From the NCBI GenBank assembly GCA_001184405.1, contig LFMX01000008.1:39038-103037 (forward strand): a stretch of DNA of 64,000 nt, in the 5' to 3' direction. The position numbers were made by a program, and so were the translations under genes. Positions 39,423 to 48,240 of this stretch are shown piece by piece; position 1 is the first letter of the stretch; each line of letters starts with the position of its first letter. This DNA is from Candidatus Burkholderia humilis. Its GTDB lineage: Bacteria > Pseudomonadota > Gammaproteobacteria > Burkholderiales > Burkholderiaceae. The notes below the pieces were generated by a model. It had not been told where the DNA came from. It saw nothing but the letters and a program-made list of their open reading frames with translations, and made no database searches.

Positions 39423-40370
39423 ACACGCGTCCTCTCAAACCGCGCGACCACACGCTGCTCGAACTGACGATTGCGCTCGCGTTCGGCATGTTGATCGTGA
39501 TTGCAGCGCTGATGCTGTATCGGTCGCAGCGTGCATCGTTCGAACGCGCCGCCGATGCCGCGCGCATCCACGATGCCACCGCCGTCGCGCTGGACATCAT
39601 CGTCGCGCAGATTCAGATGGCAGGGTTCGGCGCGAGTGCCGTCGATGCGCCGCTCTTCGGCTGCGCGCAGGGGCGCGGATCGCCTGGAAACCCGGCCATC
39701 GGGCCGAAAACGGCGACATCGAAGTTGAATACCAGCAGGACGAGATTTATCAGCCGGAATACGGCGGCGTGGCGCGCCTGCCGGCGTTCATGCTGCCGGC
39801 CGCCGTGATCGCGCTCGAGCGCCTGCCCTTGACCGCCAACGGCAAGCTCGATCGCGCACGTCTGTCGTGGGTGCGGATACGTCGGCGTCGTGCGAATCGC
39901 TGGCGAGCCGCTCGGACGGCGTACAGATTCGCTATGCCGCCGATGCCGTTTCGACGTGGCCGAACTCCGGCGGCGTGCCGACCGATTGCCTCGGCCAGGC
40001 CGTCACGGAATCGATCGTCACGAACCGCATGTACGCGAAGCTCAGCGCATCGACGGGCGAGCCGGAGTTGTATTGCGAAGGCAGCGGCAAGCAATCGCAG
40101 CCGTTGATCGAAGGCATCGAGAAAATGCGGGTCATGTATTAGCTAAAGGGCGCGCCGGACGCCGTCGATGCGTCCGCGATTGCCCGCGAGCGCTGGCCAG
40201 ACGTCTATTCGGCGGAAATTTGCGTGCTCGTTCGCGGACTACTGCAACAGGCGAAGCGCAAGGCGAAATACGTGGATTGCAACGGCGCGCCCGCTTTCTC
40301 CGACGATGGCCGCGCGAGGCAAGCGTTCTGGCGGCGCGTCGCCATTCGCAATGCGCGAGGTGCGGCATGA
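39419..40370 (+). pseudogene. pilW: Minor pilin PilW, frameshifted, with foreign insert
   Basis: ATG 39419 overlaps the pilV stop. The prepilin helix (TLLELTIALAFGMLIVIAALMLYRSQRASFERA) and DIIVAQIQMAGFGASAVDAPLFGCAQGR are in frame. A stretch then carries NRPS-like sequence (see 39775-39864), after which PilW resumes in another frame (CESLASRSDGVQIRYAADAVSTWPNSGGVPTDCLGQAV). TAG at 40141 (RVMY-stop-LKGAP) is a further lesion. The stop at 40370 overlaps the pilX start. Confidence 0.8.
39775..39864 (+). other. Fragment of an NRPS adenylation domain inside pilW
   Basis: One frame encodes LPAFMLPAAVIALERLPLTANG followed by KLDRARL. This is the C-terminal end of non-ribosomal peptide synthetase adenylation domains, with the A10 core motif PLTANGKLDR and its invariant lysine, preceded by the usual LPxxMxPxxxxxLxxLPLT spacing. 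The fragment is about 30 codons, is out of frame with pilW on both sides, and pilW similarity resumes at about 39868. The origin of the segment 39690-39775 is unclear. This is a scar of illegitimate recombination with an NRPS gene elsewhere in the genome. Confidence 0.65.
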
Positions 40371-40789
40371 AGCGGCGCGCATCGTCACGCGGCACGGCGC
40401 TGCCGATCGTCCTTCTACTCTGCGCGATGATGCTCGTCACCGCGAGCGCGTGGCTGCAGACATCGCTGGGGGCGGCGCGATCGACGGTTGCATCGCGCGA
40501 ACGCGTGCAGGCGTTTCATGCGGCGGACAGCGCGTTGATCCGGTGCGCCCGCATGCTTTCCGCCGCCGTGCCATCGACCAGCGATCCTGCGTTGTGGCGC
40601 AACAAGGCGTCGTTCGCAAGCTGGCCTTATGCGCCTCGCGCGCTGCAATGTCTGATCGAGACATGGAGTTCGTCGTATCTGATCACCGCACGCGGATTCG
40701 GCGCGGTATCGGAAAGCGAAGCGTGGTTGCAATTGCGTGTCGATGCCGGCGTGTCGCATTGGCGGCGCGTCGTCGCAAAACCGTTTTGA
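40367..40789 (+). CDS. pilX: Minor pilin assembly protein PilX-type
   Basis: ATG 40367 overlaps the pilW stop. A 140-residue protein with an N-terminal membrane helix (GTALPIVLLLCAMMLVTASAWLQTSL) followed by the AxADSALIR segment (AFHAADSALIRCARML) typical of PilX proteins, and a short C-terminal domain with two Cys. It is the only gene of the cluster with a full open frame and no obvious deletion. With fimT, pilV, pilW and the pilin downstream broken, it is unlikely to be used. Confidence 0.75.
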   Translation: MKRRASSRGTALPIVLLLCAMMLVTASAWLQTSLGAARSTVASRERVQAFHAADSALIRCARMLSAAVPSTSDPALWRNKASFASWPYAPRALQCLIETWSSSYLITARGFGAVSESEAWLQLRVDAGVSHWRRVVAKPF

Positions 40790-40797
40790 GAAGGCGC

Positions 40798-41100
40798 ATG
40801 AAGAACGACCAACCGCGTGGCGCAGGCTTCAGCCCGCTCGAACTGATGACCGCGTATCGCGCGCATGTGGCAAAGGCGCATCGGCTGGATGCGGCCGCGG
40901 CGCTCATGCGCGCTGTGCAATTCGTGGAAACGGCGCACCTCGCGCAAGCCTCGGCGACGGGCGATGCCATGGCGTTGCCTGTGGGACTGGATCAGGCGCC
41001 ATCGAGCGGATCGGTCGTCATCGATGCAACCGGCCTGCGTCAGAATCACACGACAACGCCGCTGGACGCGGCGCATTTGGCCGCGTGCTGGACGGGATGA
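40798..41100 (+). pseudogene. pilE: PilE-like minor pilin with in-frame internal deletions
   Basis: A 100-codon open frame. The start (GAGFSPLELMTAYRAHVAKAHRLDAAAALMRAVQFVET) keeps the prepilin cleavage region, but the hydrophobic helix that should follow ELMT is missing, and the frame jumps straight to AYRAHVAKAHR. A second jump lies near SSGSVVIDATGLRQN, where the pilin beta-domain should be. Both deletions keep the frame, so it reads as a gene although the product cannot be a pilin. Confidence 0.65.
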
Positions 41101-41105
41101 AGCGC

Positions 41106-41606
41106 TTAAAAGACGGTGGGATCGACCGCGTTGTTGGACGTTTCGGTGCTGTTGCTTTTCATCTGCTGATAGATGCGCCAGGCTTCCCACGCGGCGAGGC
41201 CGAGACCGCCCCATTTGAGCGCAGGTTTCGCGGTCTTGAGCACGGTTGTCCGCACAGGTTTGGTCAGCACCAGCGACGCAATCGAACCGATGATCGGATA
41301 CTGCTTGAACAGCACGCCCAGACCGCCGCCGCCCAGCAGCGAACCCAGCACATTGCCGATGCCGCTGCCCGACGATGCGCCGCGTTTGCTGCGCCGGCGC
41401 GTGCCGCCGCCGGGCATCAGAAAGCGCAGAAAGCTGAAGTGTGTGACGGATTCGCGCAGATCGTGCGTGGCTTGCCGCAGTTCCATGCGCTCGACGTCCG
41501 CGCGCGCAATCAGCAGTTCCTTGCGCAGCGCGCGCATATGCGGCGTGCGTAGCTTCTGCATCTTGTCACGCTTGGGCGCTCTGAAAGTTTCGTCGTGTTG
41601 GCTCAT
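41106..41606 (-). CDS. DUF3318-type hypothetical protein (YqjK-like position)
   Basis: Intact, 166 residues. The N-terminal half is charged and helical (RALRKELLIARADVERMELRQATHDLRESV), then comes a Gly-rich segment (GNVLGSLLGGGGLGVLF), then a C-terminal region with weak membrane propensity (PALKWGGLGLAAWEAWRIYQQ). It is the third gene of a minus-strand operon after yqjD- and yqjE-like genes, the position that YqjK occupies in enterobacteria. Role unknown; probably inner-membrane associated. Confidence 0.7.
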   Translation of the reverse strand: MSQHDETFRAPKRDKMQKLRTPHMRALRKELLIARADVERMELRQATHDLRESVTHFSFLRFLMPGGGTRRRSKRGASSGSGIGNVLGSLLGGGGLGVLFKQYPIIGSIASLVLTKPVRTTVLKTAKPALKWGGLGLAAWEAWRIYQQMKSNSTETSNNAVDPTVF

Positions 41607-41651
41607 CGTGATTCAACTCGCAGTGTTGGATCGTCGTGCTCGGGAGCGATC

Positions 41652-42035
41652 TCAGGAGCGAAAGGTGTCGCGGTCCTTGCGGAACTCGGTGAGCGTATCG
41701 TCGAACATGTTGGGCGCGTCGCGCAGGCTGCTGCGTGCGCGCAGCCCGCATCCGATGGCGATCAGCGCGTAGAGCAAGGTGATGCCGCCGAGCGCCTGCC
41801 AGCGATACGTGTCCCAAAAGAACAGCGCGATCAGCACGGTGAGCGAGATCAGCGCCACCAGCGCGAGCATCATGGCGGCGAGGCCAAGGAACAGCACGCC
41901 GATGAGCCGCTCTTTCTCTTCCTGAAGCTCAATGCCGATCAACTCCAGCCGCGTTTCGAAGATGGCGAAGGCGGAAGTCAGGATGCGTCGCAAAGGTCCG
42001 GGCGACGAGGGTTGCGGTGGCCGTTCTGTCTGCAT
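41652..42035 (-). CDS. yqjE: YqjE/phage holin superfamily III membrane protein
   Basis: A 127-residue protein starting at ATG 42035. The helical N-terminus (LTSAFAIFETRLELIGIELQEEKERLIGVL) leads into two membrane segments (FLGLAAMMLALVALISLTVLIALFFW and ALGGITLLYALIAIGCGLRA), then a short cytoplasmic tail. This layout is that of the YqjE proteins, partners of YqjD in the inner membrane. Intact. Confidence 0.82.
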   Translation of the reverse strand: MQTERPPQPSSPGPLRRILTSAFAIFETRLELIGIELQEEKERLIGVLFLGLAAMMLALVALISLTVLIALFFWDTYRWQALGGITLLYALIAIGCGLRARSSLRDAPNMFDDTLTEFRKDRDTFRS

Positions 42036-42220
42036 GGCTTGGGTGCGAGAAGCGCGGTCAGTGCCGCTTATTTTGATTCCGGTTGCCGCATCGGTCGAGC
42101 ATGCGGCCATCCGGTGCGAGTATTCAAATGTGAATGCGCGCGCCCCCAGCAGGCGCTCGCGGTTCATATTTGACTTAGCAATCAGCGGACCATTGATGGC
42201 GAGAAGATGAGACGACGTGC

Positions 42221-42496
42221 TTACTTGCGGTTGATCAACAAGCCGATGACCATGCCGATGCTCGCCGCAATGCCGATCGACGCCCACGGATGCTCGTGCA
42301 CGTAGTCATCGGTGGCGCGCGCTGCTTTCTTGCCGCGTTCGATCACGACGACTTGCGCATCGGCGGCTTTTTCCTTTGCCTGCTTAAGACGTGTCATGGC
42401 GGTTTCGCGCAGTTCGGACGCGCGTTCGCCCGTTGCGGCAGCCGCTTGTTTCAACAGGTCTTCGGCGTCAGCAAGAACGGTTTTGATATCCGACAT
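42221..42496 (-). CDS. yqjD: DUF883/YqjD-type membrane-anchored ribosome-associated protein
   Basis: ATG 42496 has AGGAG seven bases upstream. An upstream ATG at 42523 with its own GGAG also exists and would add nine residues (SDTNKERF) that look like a partial repeat of the same start. The protein is an amphipathic helix (LADAEDLLKQAAAATGERASELRETAMTRLKQAKEKA) with a C-terminal anchor (HPWASIGIAASIGMVIGLLINRK). Relatives bind ribosomes at the membrane in stationary phase. First gene of the operon with yqjE. Intact. Confidence 0.85.
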   Translation of the reverse strand: MSDIKTVLADAEDLLKQAAAATGERASELRETAMTRLKQAKEKAADAQVVVIERGKKAARATDDYVHEHPWASIGIAASIGMVIGLLINRK

Positions 42497-42740
42497 GAAT
42501 CGCTCCTTATTTGTATCTGACATGAAAGGCTCCAAACGGTGGGGCTACGCGAATCGTAACCAAAGATGCGATCGCTGACGAGGAGGCCAAAAGCGGTGCG
42601 AGTGGTGAGGCATATTTCGTTCCTGCGGCGCATAGCGGGCGTGCGGGCTCGTCAAAGCATCGACAGAGTTCTAAGTGGAGACGATTTGTCCCGTAAAAGT
42701 TTCAGGCGCGTATCGAAAGTTACAAAGACGATGAAAGCAA

Positions 42741-42771
42741 AAGACCGGTGCGCATGTTGCGGACCGGCCTT
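42741..42771 (-). terminator. Rho-independent terminator of gcdH
   Basis: The arms AAGACCGGTGCGCA and TGCGGACCGGCCTT pair with two mismatches. Read on the minus strand the hairpin is followed by TTTTGCTTT. It lies 22 bp beyond the gcdH stop. Confidence 0.65.
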
Positions 42772-42792
42772 CTTTGCGAGCGGAGAAGCGGA

Positions 42793-43978
42793 TCAGAAAA
42801 ACGCCTGAATGCCCGTTTGCGCGCGACCGAGTATCAGCGCGTGGATATCGTGCGTGCCTTCATACGTATTCACCACTTCGAGGTTGACGAGATGCCGCGC
42901 GACGCCGAATTCATCCGAGATGCCGTTGCCGCCGAGCATGTCGCGCGCGAGCCGCGCGATGTCCAGCGCCTTGCCACATGAATTGCGCTTCATAATCGAG
43001 GTGATTTCGACGGCCGCCGTGCCTTCGTCCTTCATGCGTCCGAGGCGCAGCACGTCTTGCAGGCCGAGCGCGATTTCCGTCTGCATATCGGCGAGTTTCT
43101 TTTGAATCAACTGGTTGGCGGCAAGCGGACGACCAAACTGCTTGCGATCGAGCGTGTATTGACGCGCCATGTGCCAGCACGCTTCCGCCGCGCCGAGCGC
43201 GCCCCGAGATGCCGTATCGCGCGGAGTTGAGACACATGAACGGTCCTTTGAGTCCGCGCACGTTCGGCAGCAAATTTTCTTCGGGAATGAAGACCTCATC
43301 CATCACGACTTCGCCCGTGATCGATGTACGCAAGCCGACCTTGCCGTGGATCGCGGGCGCGGACAACCCTTTCCAGCCTTTCTCGAGTATGAAGCCGCGA
43401 ATCTGATCCTTGCCGTCTTCCTCCAGCTTTGCCCACACGACGAACACGTCCGCGATCGGCGAGTTTGAAATCCACATCTTCGTGCCGGAGAGCGAAAAGC
43501 CGCCGTCGACTTTTTTCGCGCGCGTCGTCATGCTGGCCGGATCGGAACCGGCGTTCGGTTCGGTCAGCCCGAAGCAGCCGATCCACTCGCCGCGCGCGAG
43601 CTTCGGCAAATACTTTTGCTTTTGCGCGTCGCTGCCGAACGCGTTGATCGGCACCATGACGAGCGACGACTGCACGGACATCATCGAGCGATACCACGAG
43701 TCCACGCGTTCCACTTCACGCGCGATAAGGCCGTAGCTCACGTAATTCAAACCGGGACCGCCGTATTGCTCGGGAATCGTGGGCCCGAGCAGACCGAGTT
43801 CGCCCATTTCGCGGAAGATCGACGGATCGGTTTTTTCCTCGCGAAACGCCTGCTGCACGCGCGGCTGCAGCTTGTCCTGCGCGTAGGCGCTCGCGGCGTC
43901 GCGCACCATGCGCTCGTCTTCGGACAATTGCTGATCCAGCAGCAGCGGGTCTTCCCAGTTGAATGAGGCGTCGGCCAT
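42793..43978 (-). pseudogene. gcdH: Glutaryl-CoA dehydrogenase, single frameshift
   Basis: Oxidative decarboxylation of glutaryl-CoA to crotonyl-CoA in lysine/tryptophan breakdown. From ATG 43978: [73 protein letters not shown], then near 43205 two bases are missing (expected [10 protein letters not shown], found SGRARRG). The rest is intact in another frame, including [40 protein letters not shown] with the catalytic Glu. Otherwise full length, so the loss is recent. It is divergent from an IclR gene. Confidence 0.92.
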
Positions 43979-44041
43979 GTGCGTTCTCCTGATTTCATCG
44001 AAAAGCGCCGAGCGGTTTGAAAGAGACGGCGCTTGACTCGA

Positions 44042-44058
44042 GTTCCGCTAGACGGAAC
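44042..44058. promoter_or_regulatory. IclR-type operator palindrome
   Basis: GTTCCG-CTAGA-CGGAAC is a perfect 6-bp dyad with a 5-bp spacer, the half-site layout (TTCCG...CGGAA) used by IclR-family regulators. It sits between the divergent gcdH and the IclR gene, 36 bp upstream of the regulator's ATG, where an autoregulatory and gcdH operator is expected. Confidence 0.6.
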
Positions 44059-44093
44059 AATGTTTTGCATCTCAGAACCCAGTGTGTCATTCG

Positions 44094-44816
44094 ATGACAA
44101 GCGATTCCACCTCACATCTATCCCGATCGGACGATATCGACGAGCGCAAGTTCGTGGTTGCGCTCACGCGCGGACTAGACATGTTGCGCGTGTTTCGGCC
44201 CGGCGAAACGCTGCTCGGCAATCGCGATTTCGCCGAGAGAACAGGTTTGCCGAAGGCGACGGTAAATCGTCTTGCCTATACGCTGACGACGCTCGACTAT
44301 CTCCATCTGGACGATACCGCCGGCAAATACGCGCTCGATACCGGCGTGCTGTCGCTCGGCTTTGCGCTGCTCGCGGACGCGGACACACTCGAACTCGCGC
44401 GGCCGTATATGCGCGCGCGGGAAATCGGCGCGGCGGTATCGCTCAGATGCCGCGACGGGCTCGACATGATCTATCTGGAAACGATCCGCAGCGAAACCGC
44501 GCTCACGCTCGGCTTCGCGCCCGGCTCGCGGCTGTCGATGCTCATGAGTTCGATGGGCCGCGCGTATCTCGCCGTGCAGGAACCGGCGGCGCGCGAGGCG
44601 TTGTTAGAAGAATTTGGCGATGTGCAGGAGGTGGAAGCCGCGCGTCGCGCCATCGAAGATTTCGAGCGCGACGGTTGCTGTTACTCGTTTCGCGACGTGC
44701 GCAATGGCCGCTGGCTTGTGTTGAGCAGCAGCGGACCGGCATCGTCGATGGGAGAAGCGTATTTTCGCGAGACGATCGGGCCGAAGCTCAAGGCGCTGGC
44801 TGCGCGTCTCGCCTGA
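44094..44816 (+). CDS. IclR-family regulator, probable internal deletion
   Basis: Open frame of 240 residues from ATG 44094 (ATG 44082 is possible). The winged helix is at 20-75 ([54 protein letters not shown]), followed by the IclR effector domain ([40 protein letters not shown]). Near the end, [17 protein letters not shown] lacks the usual strand of about 18 residues (DVNAIAVPF type) between CCYS and the SSSGPAS loop, so a small in-frame deletion is likely. It may still bind DNA. Divergent from gcdH, its presumed target. Confidence 0.75.
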   Translation: MTSDSTSHLSRSDDIDERKFVVALTRGLDMLRVFRPGETLLGNRDFAERTGLPKATVNRLAYTLTTLDYLHLDDTAGKYALDTGVLSLGFALLADADTLELARPYMRAREIGAAVSLRCRDGLDMIYLETIRSETALTLGFAPGSRLSMLMSSMGRAYLAVQEPAAREALLEEFGDVQEVEAARRAIEDFERDGCCYSFRDVRNGRWLVLSSSGPASSMGEAYFRETIGPKLKALAARLA

Positions 44817-45036
44817 AACTAGAGCACGGTGCGCACGTGCCACAGCTCGGGAAACAGTACGACATCGAGCATCTTGCGCAGATAGGACGCGCCCGACGTT
44901 CCGCCCGTGCCCTGTTTCATGCCGATGATGCGCTCGACCGTCGTCACATGACGAAAGCGCCATTGCCGGAACGCGTCTTCCAGATCGACGAGATCTTCGG
45001 CCATTTCGTACAGTTCCCAATGCTGCTTCGGATCGC

Positions 45037-45056
45037 GATACACCGCGATACACCGC
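45037..45056. repeat. 10-bp tandem duplication in kynA
   Basis: The unit GATACACCGC is present twice, at 45037-45046 and 45047-45056. Read in kynA, one copy gives the expected VYRDPK, and the second copy inserts ten bases and shifts the frame. This is a replication-slippage scar. Confidence 0.8.
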
Positions 45057-45502
45057 GAGCCACGCTGCTTCTACGGACGCATCGTAAGTGGTCGGCTGCG
45101 TCCAGTCGCGCTGCAATCGCTCCGGATTGGTCGTGAAACTGCGACGCGCGAGCATGAGCACCACTTCGTCATAAAAGGACGGCGCTTCGAGCGCGGCTTT
45201 CACATCGGCGTGAATTTCCAGGCGATGCTCGTACGGCTTCAGCATCTGCACATTCTTGTTGCCGAGCATGAACTCGATCTGCCGATACTGATGCGACTGA
45301 AATCCCGACGACGATCCGAGATATGGCCGCATGGCCACGTACTCAGATGGCGTCATCGTCGCGAGAACGTTCCATGCTTGCACGAGCAGTTCGAGAATGC
45401 GCGACACGCGCGCGAGCATCTTGAACGCCATCTGCGATTCATCGCGATGCACCGCCGCCAGCGCCGCGCGCAATTCGTGCAGCGCGAGTTTCATCCACAA
45501 TT

Positions 45503-45550
45503 CGCTCGCCGGAACACGATGAACAGCATTTCATCGTGTTCCGGCGAGCG
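45503..45550. repeat. Perfect 21-bp palindrome in kynA, likely template-switch scar
   Basis: 45503-45523 and 45530-45550 are exact reverse complements with a 6-nt spacer (CAGCAT). In the coding direction the arm starts in SPEHDE and the copy replaces the residues normally encoded after MLFIV, causing a frameshift before [13 protein letters not shown] short imperfect palindrome (ACGATGAA...TTCATCGT) in the parent sequence could have primed the event. Confidence 0.8.
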
Positions 45551-45699
45551 CGGATGGTGCGCGTTGAGGATGGAATCGAGCGCGAGGTAATCGCCGTAGC
45601 TCATCGATTCGGAGAAGTCGAGCTTGGCATCGTGCTAGCCTTTTTCTTCTGCACCGTGGCCGAACGGACAACCTTTACTTTCGGTCATGTTCAACTCCA

Positions 45700-46955
45700 T
45701 CACGTCACAGATGCGCGTTCGGCGAATTCCGGCGTGCGCCAGCTTTCGGTCGCAAGCACATCGCGCAGCACTTCGACGGCGTCCCACACACCGACGAACC
45801 GCGTGTAGAGCGGCGTGAAGCCGAAGCGCAAAATGCGCGGCTCGCGATAATCGCCGATGACGCCGCGAGCGACCAGCGCCTGCATCACCTCATAGCCGTT
45901 CGGATGTTCGAAGCTCCCCTGCGAGCCGCGTTGCACGTGATCTCTCGGCGTCGCTAAGGACAACGGATACTCGGCGCATCTTTCTTCGACGAGTTTGATA
46001 AACAGATCGCTCAGCGCAAGCGACTTGCGGCGCAAAGTCTGCATATCGGTCTGAAGAAACACGTCGAGTCCGCATTCGACGAGCGACATCGACACGATGC
46101 CTTGCGTACCGCACAAAAACCGCCCGATGCCATCGTCCGGGCGATACATCGGGTCCATTTCGAACGGCTTTTTTGTGTCCCCACCAGCCCGACAGCGGCT
46201 GCGAATACGCGTTCTGATGGCGCTTCGGCACCTACACGAACGCGGGCGAACCCGACCCGCCATTCTCAGATACTTATACGTGCAGCCAACGGCGTAATTC
46301 GCGCCGACACCGTTTTCAGATCGACCGGCACCGCGTCCGCCGAATGCGCGAGATCCCAGACGGCGAACGCGCCCGCTTCGTGGATCGTGCGCGTGAGTGC
46401 GGCCATGTGGTGCATGTAGCCGGTGCGGTAATTCACGTGCGTGATCATCGCGATGGCCGTGTGTTCGTCGATCGCGGCGGGCAGCTCGGACGGGTCATCG
46501 ACCAGACGCAGTTCATAACCGCGATCGAGCTGTTCGATCAAACCCTGCGCGATATACAGATCGGTCGGAAAGTTCGAACGTTCGGAGACGATCACGCGGC
46601 GCTTCGGATCCCGCGCGTTCGCGTGCTTGACCGCCGCCGACAGAATCTTAAAGAGATTCGCGGAAATCGTGTCCGTGACGACGACTTCGTCCTCGCCCGC
46701 GCCGATCAGCGTAGCGAGTTTATTGCCGAGGCGCTTAGGCAGCGCGAACCAGCCCGCCGTGTTCCAGCTTCGGATCAGGCCTTCGCCCCATTCGCCGCCA
46801 ATCACCGACGCGGCGCGTGCAGCGGCGGCTTTGGGCGGCACGCCGAGCGAATTCCCGTCGAGATAGATCACGCCGTCGGCCAGCGAGAATTAGTCGCGCA
46901 AGGGCACGAGCGAGTCGTCGCGGTTGCGCGCAATGGCTTCGTCATGATGTTTCAT
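45700..46955 (-). pseudogene. kynU: Kynureninase, stop and frameshifts
   Basis: PLP enzyme cleaving kynurenine to anthranilate and alanine. From ATG 46955: RNRDDSLVPLRD, then TAA near 46891 (Gln expected), then [72 protein letters not shown]. After a frameshift near 46295 come the lysine region (CTYKYL) and [12 protein letters not shown]. After another near 46180, [30 protein letters not shown] runs to the C-terminus. The end lies 12 bp from the kynA start, so the genes formed one transcript. Confidence 0.92.
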
Positions 46956-46981
46956 CGAAAAGTCCCTATATTCGGAGAAGA

Positions 46982-47600
46982 TCACGGAAGTGGACGCAAG
47001 ACGGCGCGCACCGGACTGGCGTCGAGCGTCGTGAATTTGAGCGGCAGCGCGATGAGTTCGTAATCGCCGGGCACGATGGCATCGAGCACGAGCCCTTCGA
47101 GAGTCGCCATGCGATGCGCGCGGATTCGCAAATGCGTATCCATCGTCTTCGAGTCTTGCGGATCAAGCGATGGCGTATCGATGCCGATCAGCTTCACGCC
47201 CTTGCTCGCCAGCAAGTCGATGGTCTGCGGAGCGACCGCGCAAAACGCGCTGTCCCACGCGTCGAGCGGCGTGCGCGGGTAAGTGCGCAAGAGGACGCGC
47301 GGCGGCACGTCATCGAGCGCTTGCGCGATGTGTTCCGGCCGCGCGCCGATGCAATGCACGCACGGCACGCGCCGATATACGTATCCAGCGCGACCGCGCC
47401 GATGGCCGCGCCGCGCCGTCGCGGTCGTAGTGCAGCGGCGCATTGGCGTGCGCGCCGGTGTGCGGCGAAAGCGTCACGCGCGCGACGTTGACCGGCGAGC
47501 CGGCTTCCATGCGCCAGACACGTGCGATGCCGACGGCCGTATCGCCTGGCCAGACCGGCGTGGCGGGTTCGATCGGTGGAGAAATGTCAAACAACGTCAT
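46982..47600 (-). pseudogene. kynB: Kynurenine formamidase, frameshifted
   Basis: Hydrolyses N-formylkynurenine. From ATG 47600: [20 protein letters not shown], then the metal-site region [20 protein letters not shown]. Near 47405 the frame is lost, and the rest continues in other frames ([74 protein letters not shown]). First gene of kynBUA and divergent from kynR. Confidence 0.9.
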
Positions 47601-47732
47601 ATTGACGCTTAGCAGAGAGCAGGAAGATGCGTCAAATATAGCAGTCTTATTACGAAAAGTGATTGCGAAATAACCGCGCAAAATCGCTGCATTTAGAACA
47701 TAATTCGATGAAACGGGCTAGGAGGCTAAATA

Positions 47733-48236
47733 ATGACCGGATTCACGCTCGATGCAACGGATTGCCGAATTCTGGCGGTACTGCAGGAAGATGGACGGAT
47801 CAGCAACCTGGACCTGGCGGAGCGCATCTCGCTCTCGCCGTCGGCGTGTCTGCGCCGCATGCGGCTGCTCGAAGAGGAAGGCGTGATCGCGAACTACCGC
47901 GCGTGTCTGGATCGTGAGCGGCTGGGTATCGAACTGGAGGCGTTCGTGCATATTTCCATGCGCAACGACCAGGAAAACTGGCACGAGAAGTTCGCGGCGG
48001 CTGTGCGCGAGTGGCCGGAAGTGGTCGGCGCGTTCGTCGTGACCGGCGACACGCATTACGTGTTGCGCGTGCTGGCGCACAACCTCAAGCACTACTCGGA
48101 TTTCATTCTTTCCAAGCTGTACAAAACGCCCGGCGTGATCGACATCCGCTCGAACATCGTGCTACAGACGATGAAAGACGATGCCGGCGTGCCCGTCGAA
48201 CTGATCGATCAGCCCGAGCGCAGCGCACATCCGTAA
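47733..48236 (+). CDS. kynR: Lrp/AsnC-family regulator of kynurenine genes (KynR type)
   Basis: Intact 167-residue feast/famine regulator. The helix-turn-helix is at residues 5-50 (LDATDCRILAVLQEDGRISNLDLAERISLSPSACLRRMRLLEEEGVI), and the RAM effector domain lies in the C-terminal half (GAFVVTGDTHYVLRVLAHNLKHYSDFILSKLYKTPGVIDIRS). Its position divergent from kynBUA matches KynR, which activates the operon with kynurenine as ligand. All three target genes are dead, so this regulator is orphaned. Confidence 0.88.
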   Translation: MTGFTLDATDCRILAVLQEDGRISNLDLAERISLSPSACLRRMRLLEEEGVIANYRACLDRERLGIELEAFVHISMRNDQENWHEKFAAAVREWPEVVGAFVVTGDTHYVLRVLAHNLKHYSDFILSKLYKTPGVIDIRSNIVLQTMKDDAGVPVELIDQPERSAHP

Positions 48237-48240
48237 GACC

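Larger units (their letters stand above)
44819..45688 (-). pseudogene. kynA: Tryptophan 2,3-dioxygenase, three different lesions
   Basis: Opens tryptophan to N-formylkynurenine. From ATG 45688: TESKGCPFGHGAEEKG, then TAG (Trp expected), [35 protein letters not shown]. The haem-dioxygenase core ([25 protein letters not shown]) and the C-terminal [18 protein letters not shown] are recognisable. Lesions: the TAG near 45638; a frameshift at 45503-45550 where the normal sequence was replaced by a perfect palindrome; and a 10-bp tandem duplication at 45037-45056 that shifts the frame in [10 protein letters not shown]. Last gene of kynBUA. Confidence 0.93.

Noticed and set aside
8687..46892. UGA read as tryptophan (alternative genetic code) to rescue the in-frame TGA codons
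   Set aside because: TAG and TAA also interrupt genes, many frameshifts exist, and intact genes such as nrdR, gcdH neighbours and xerD use TGA as a normal stop.
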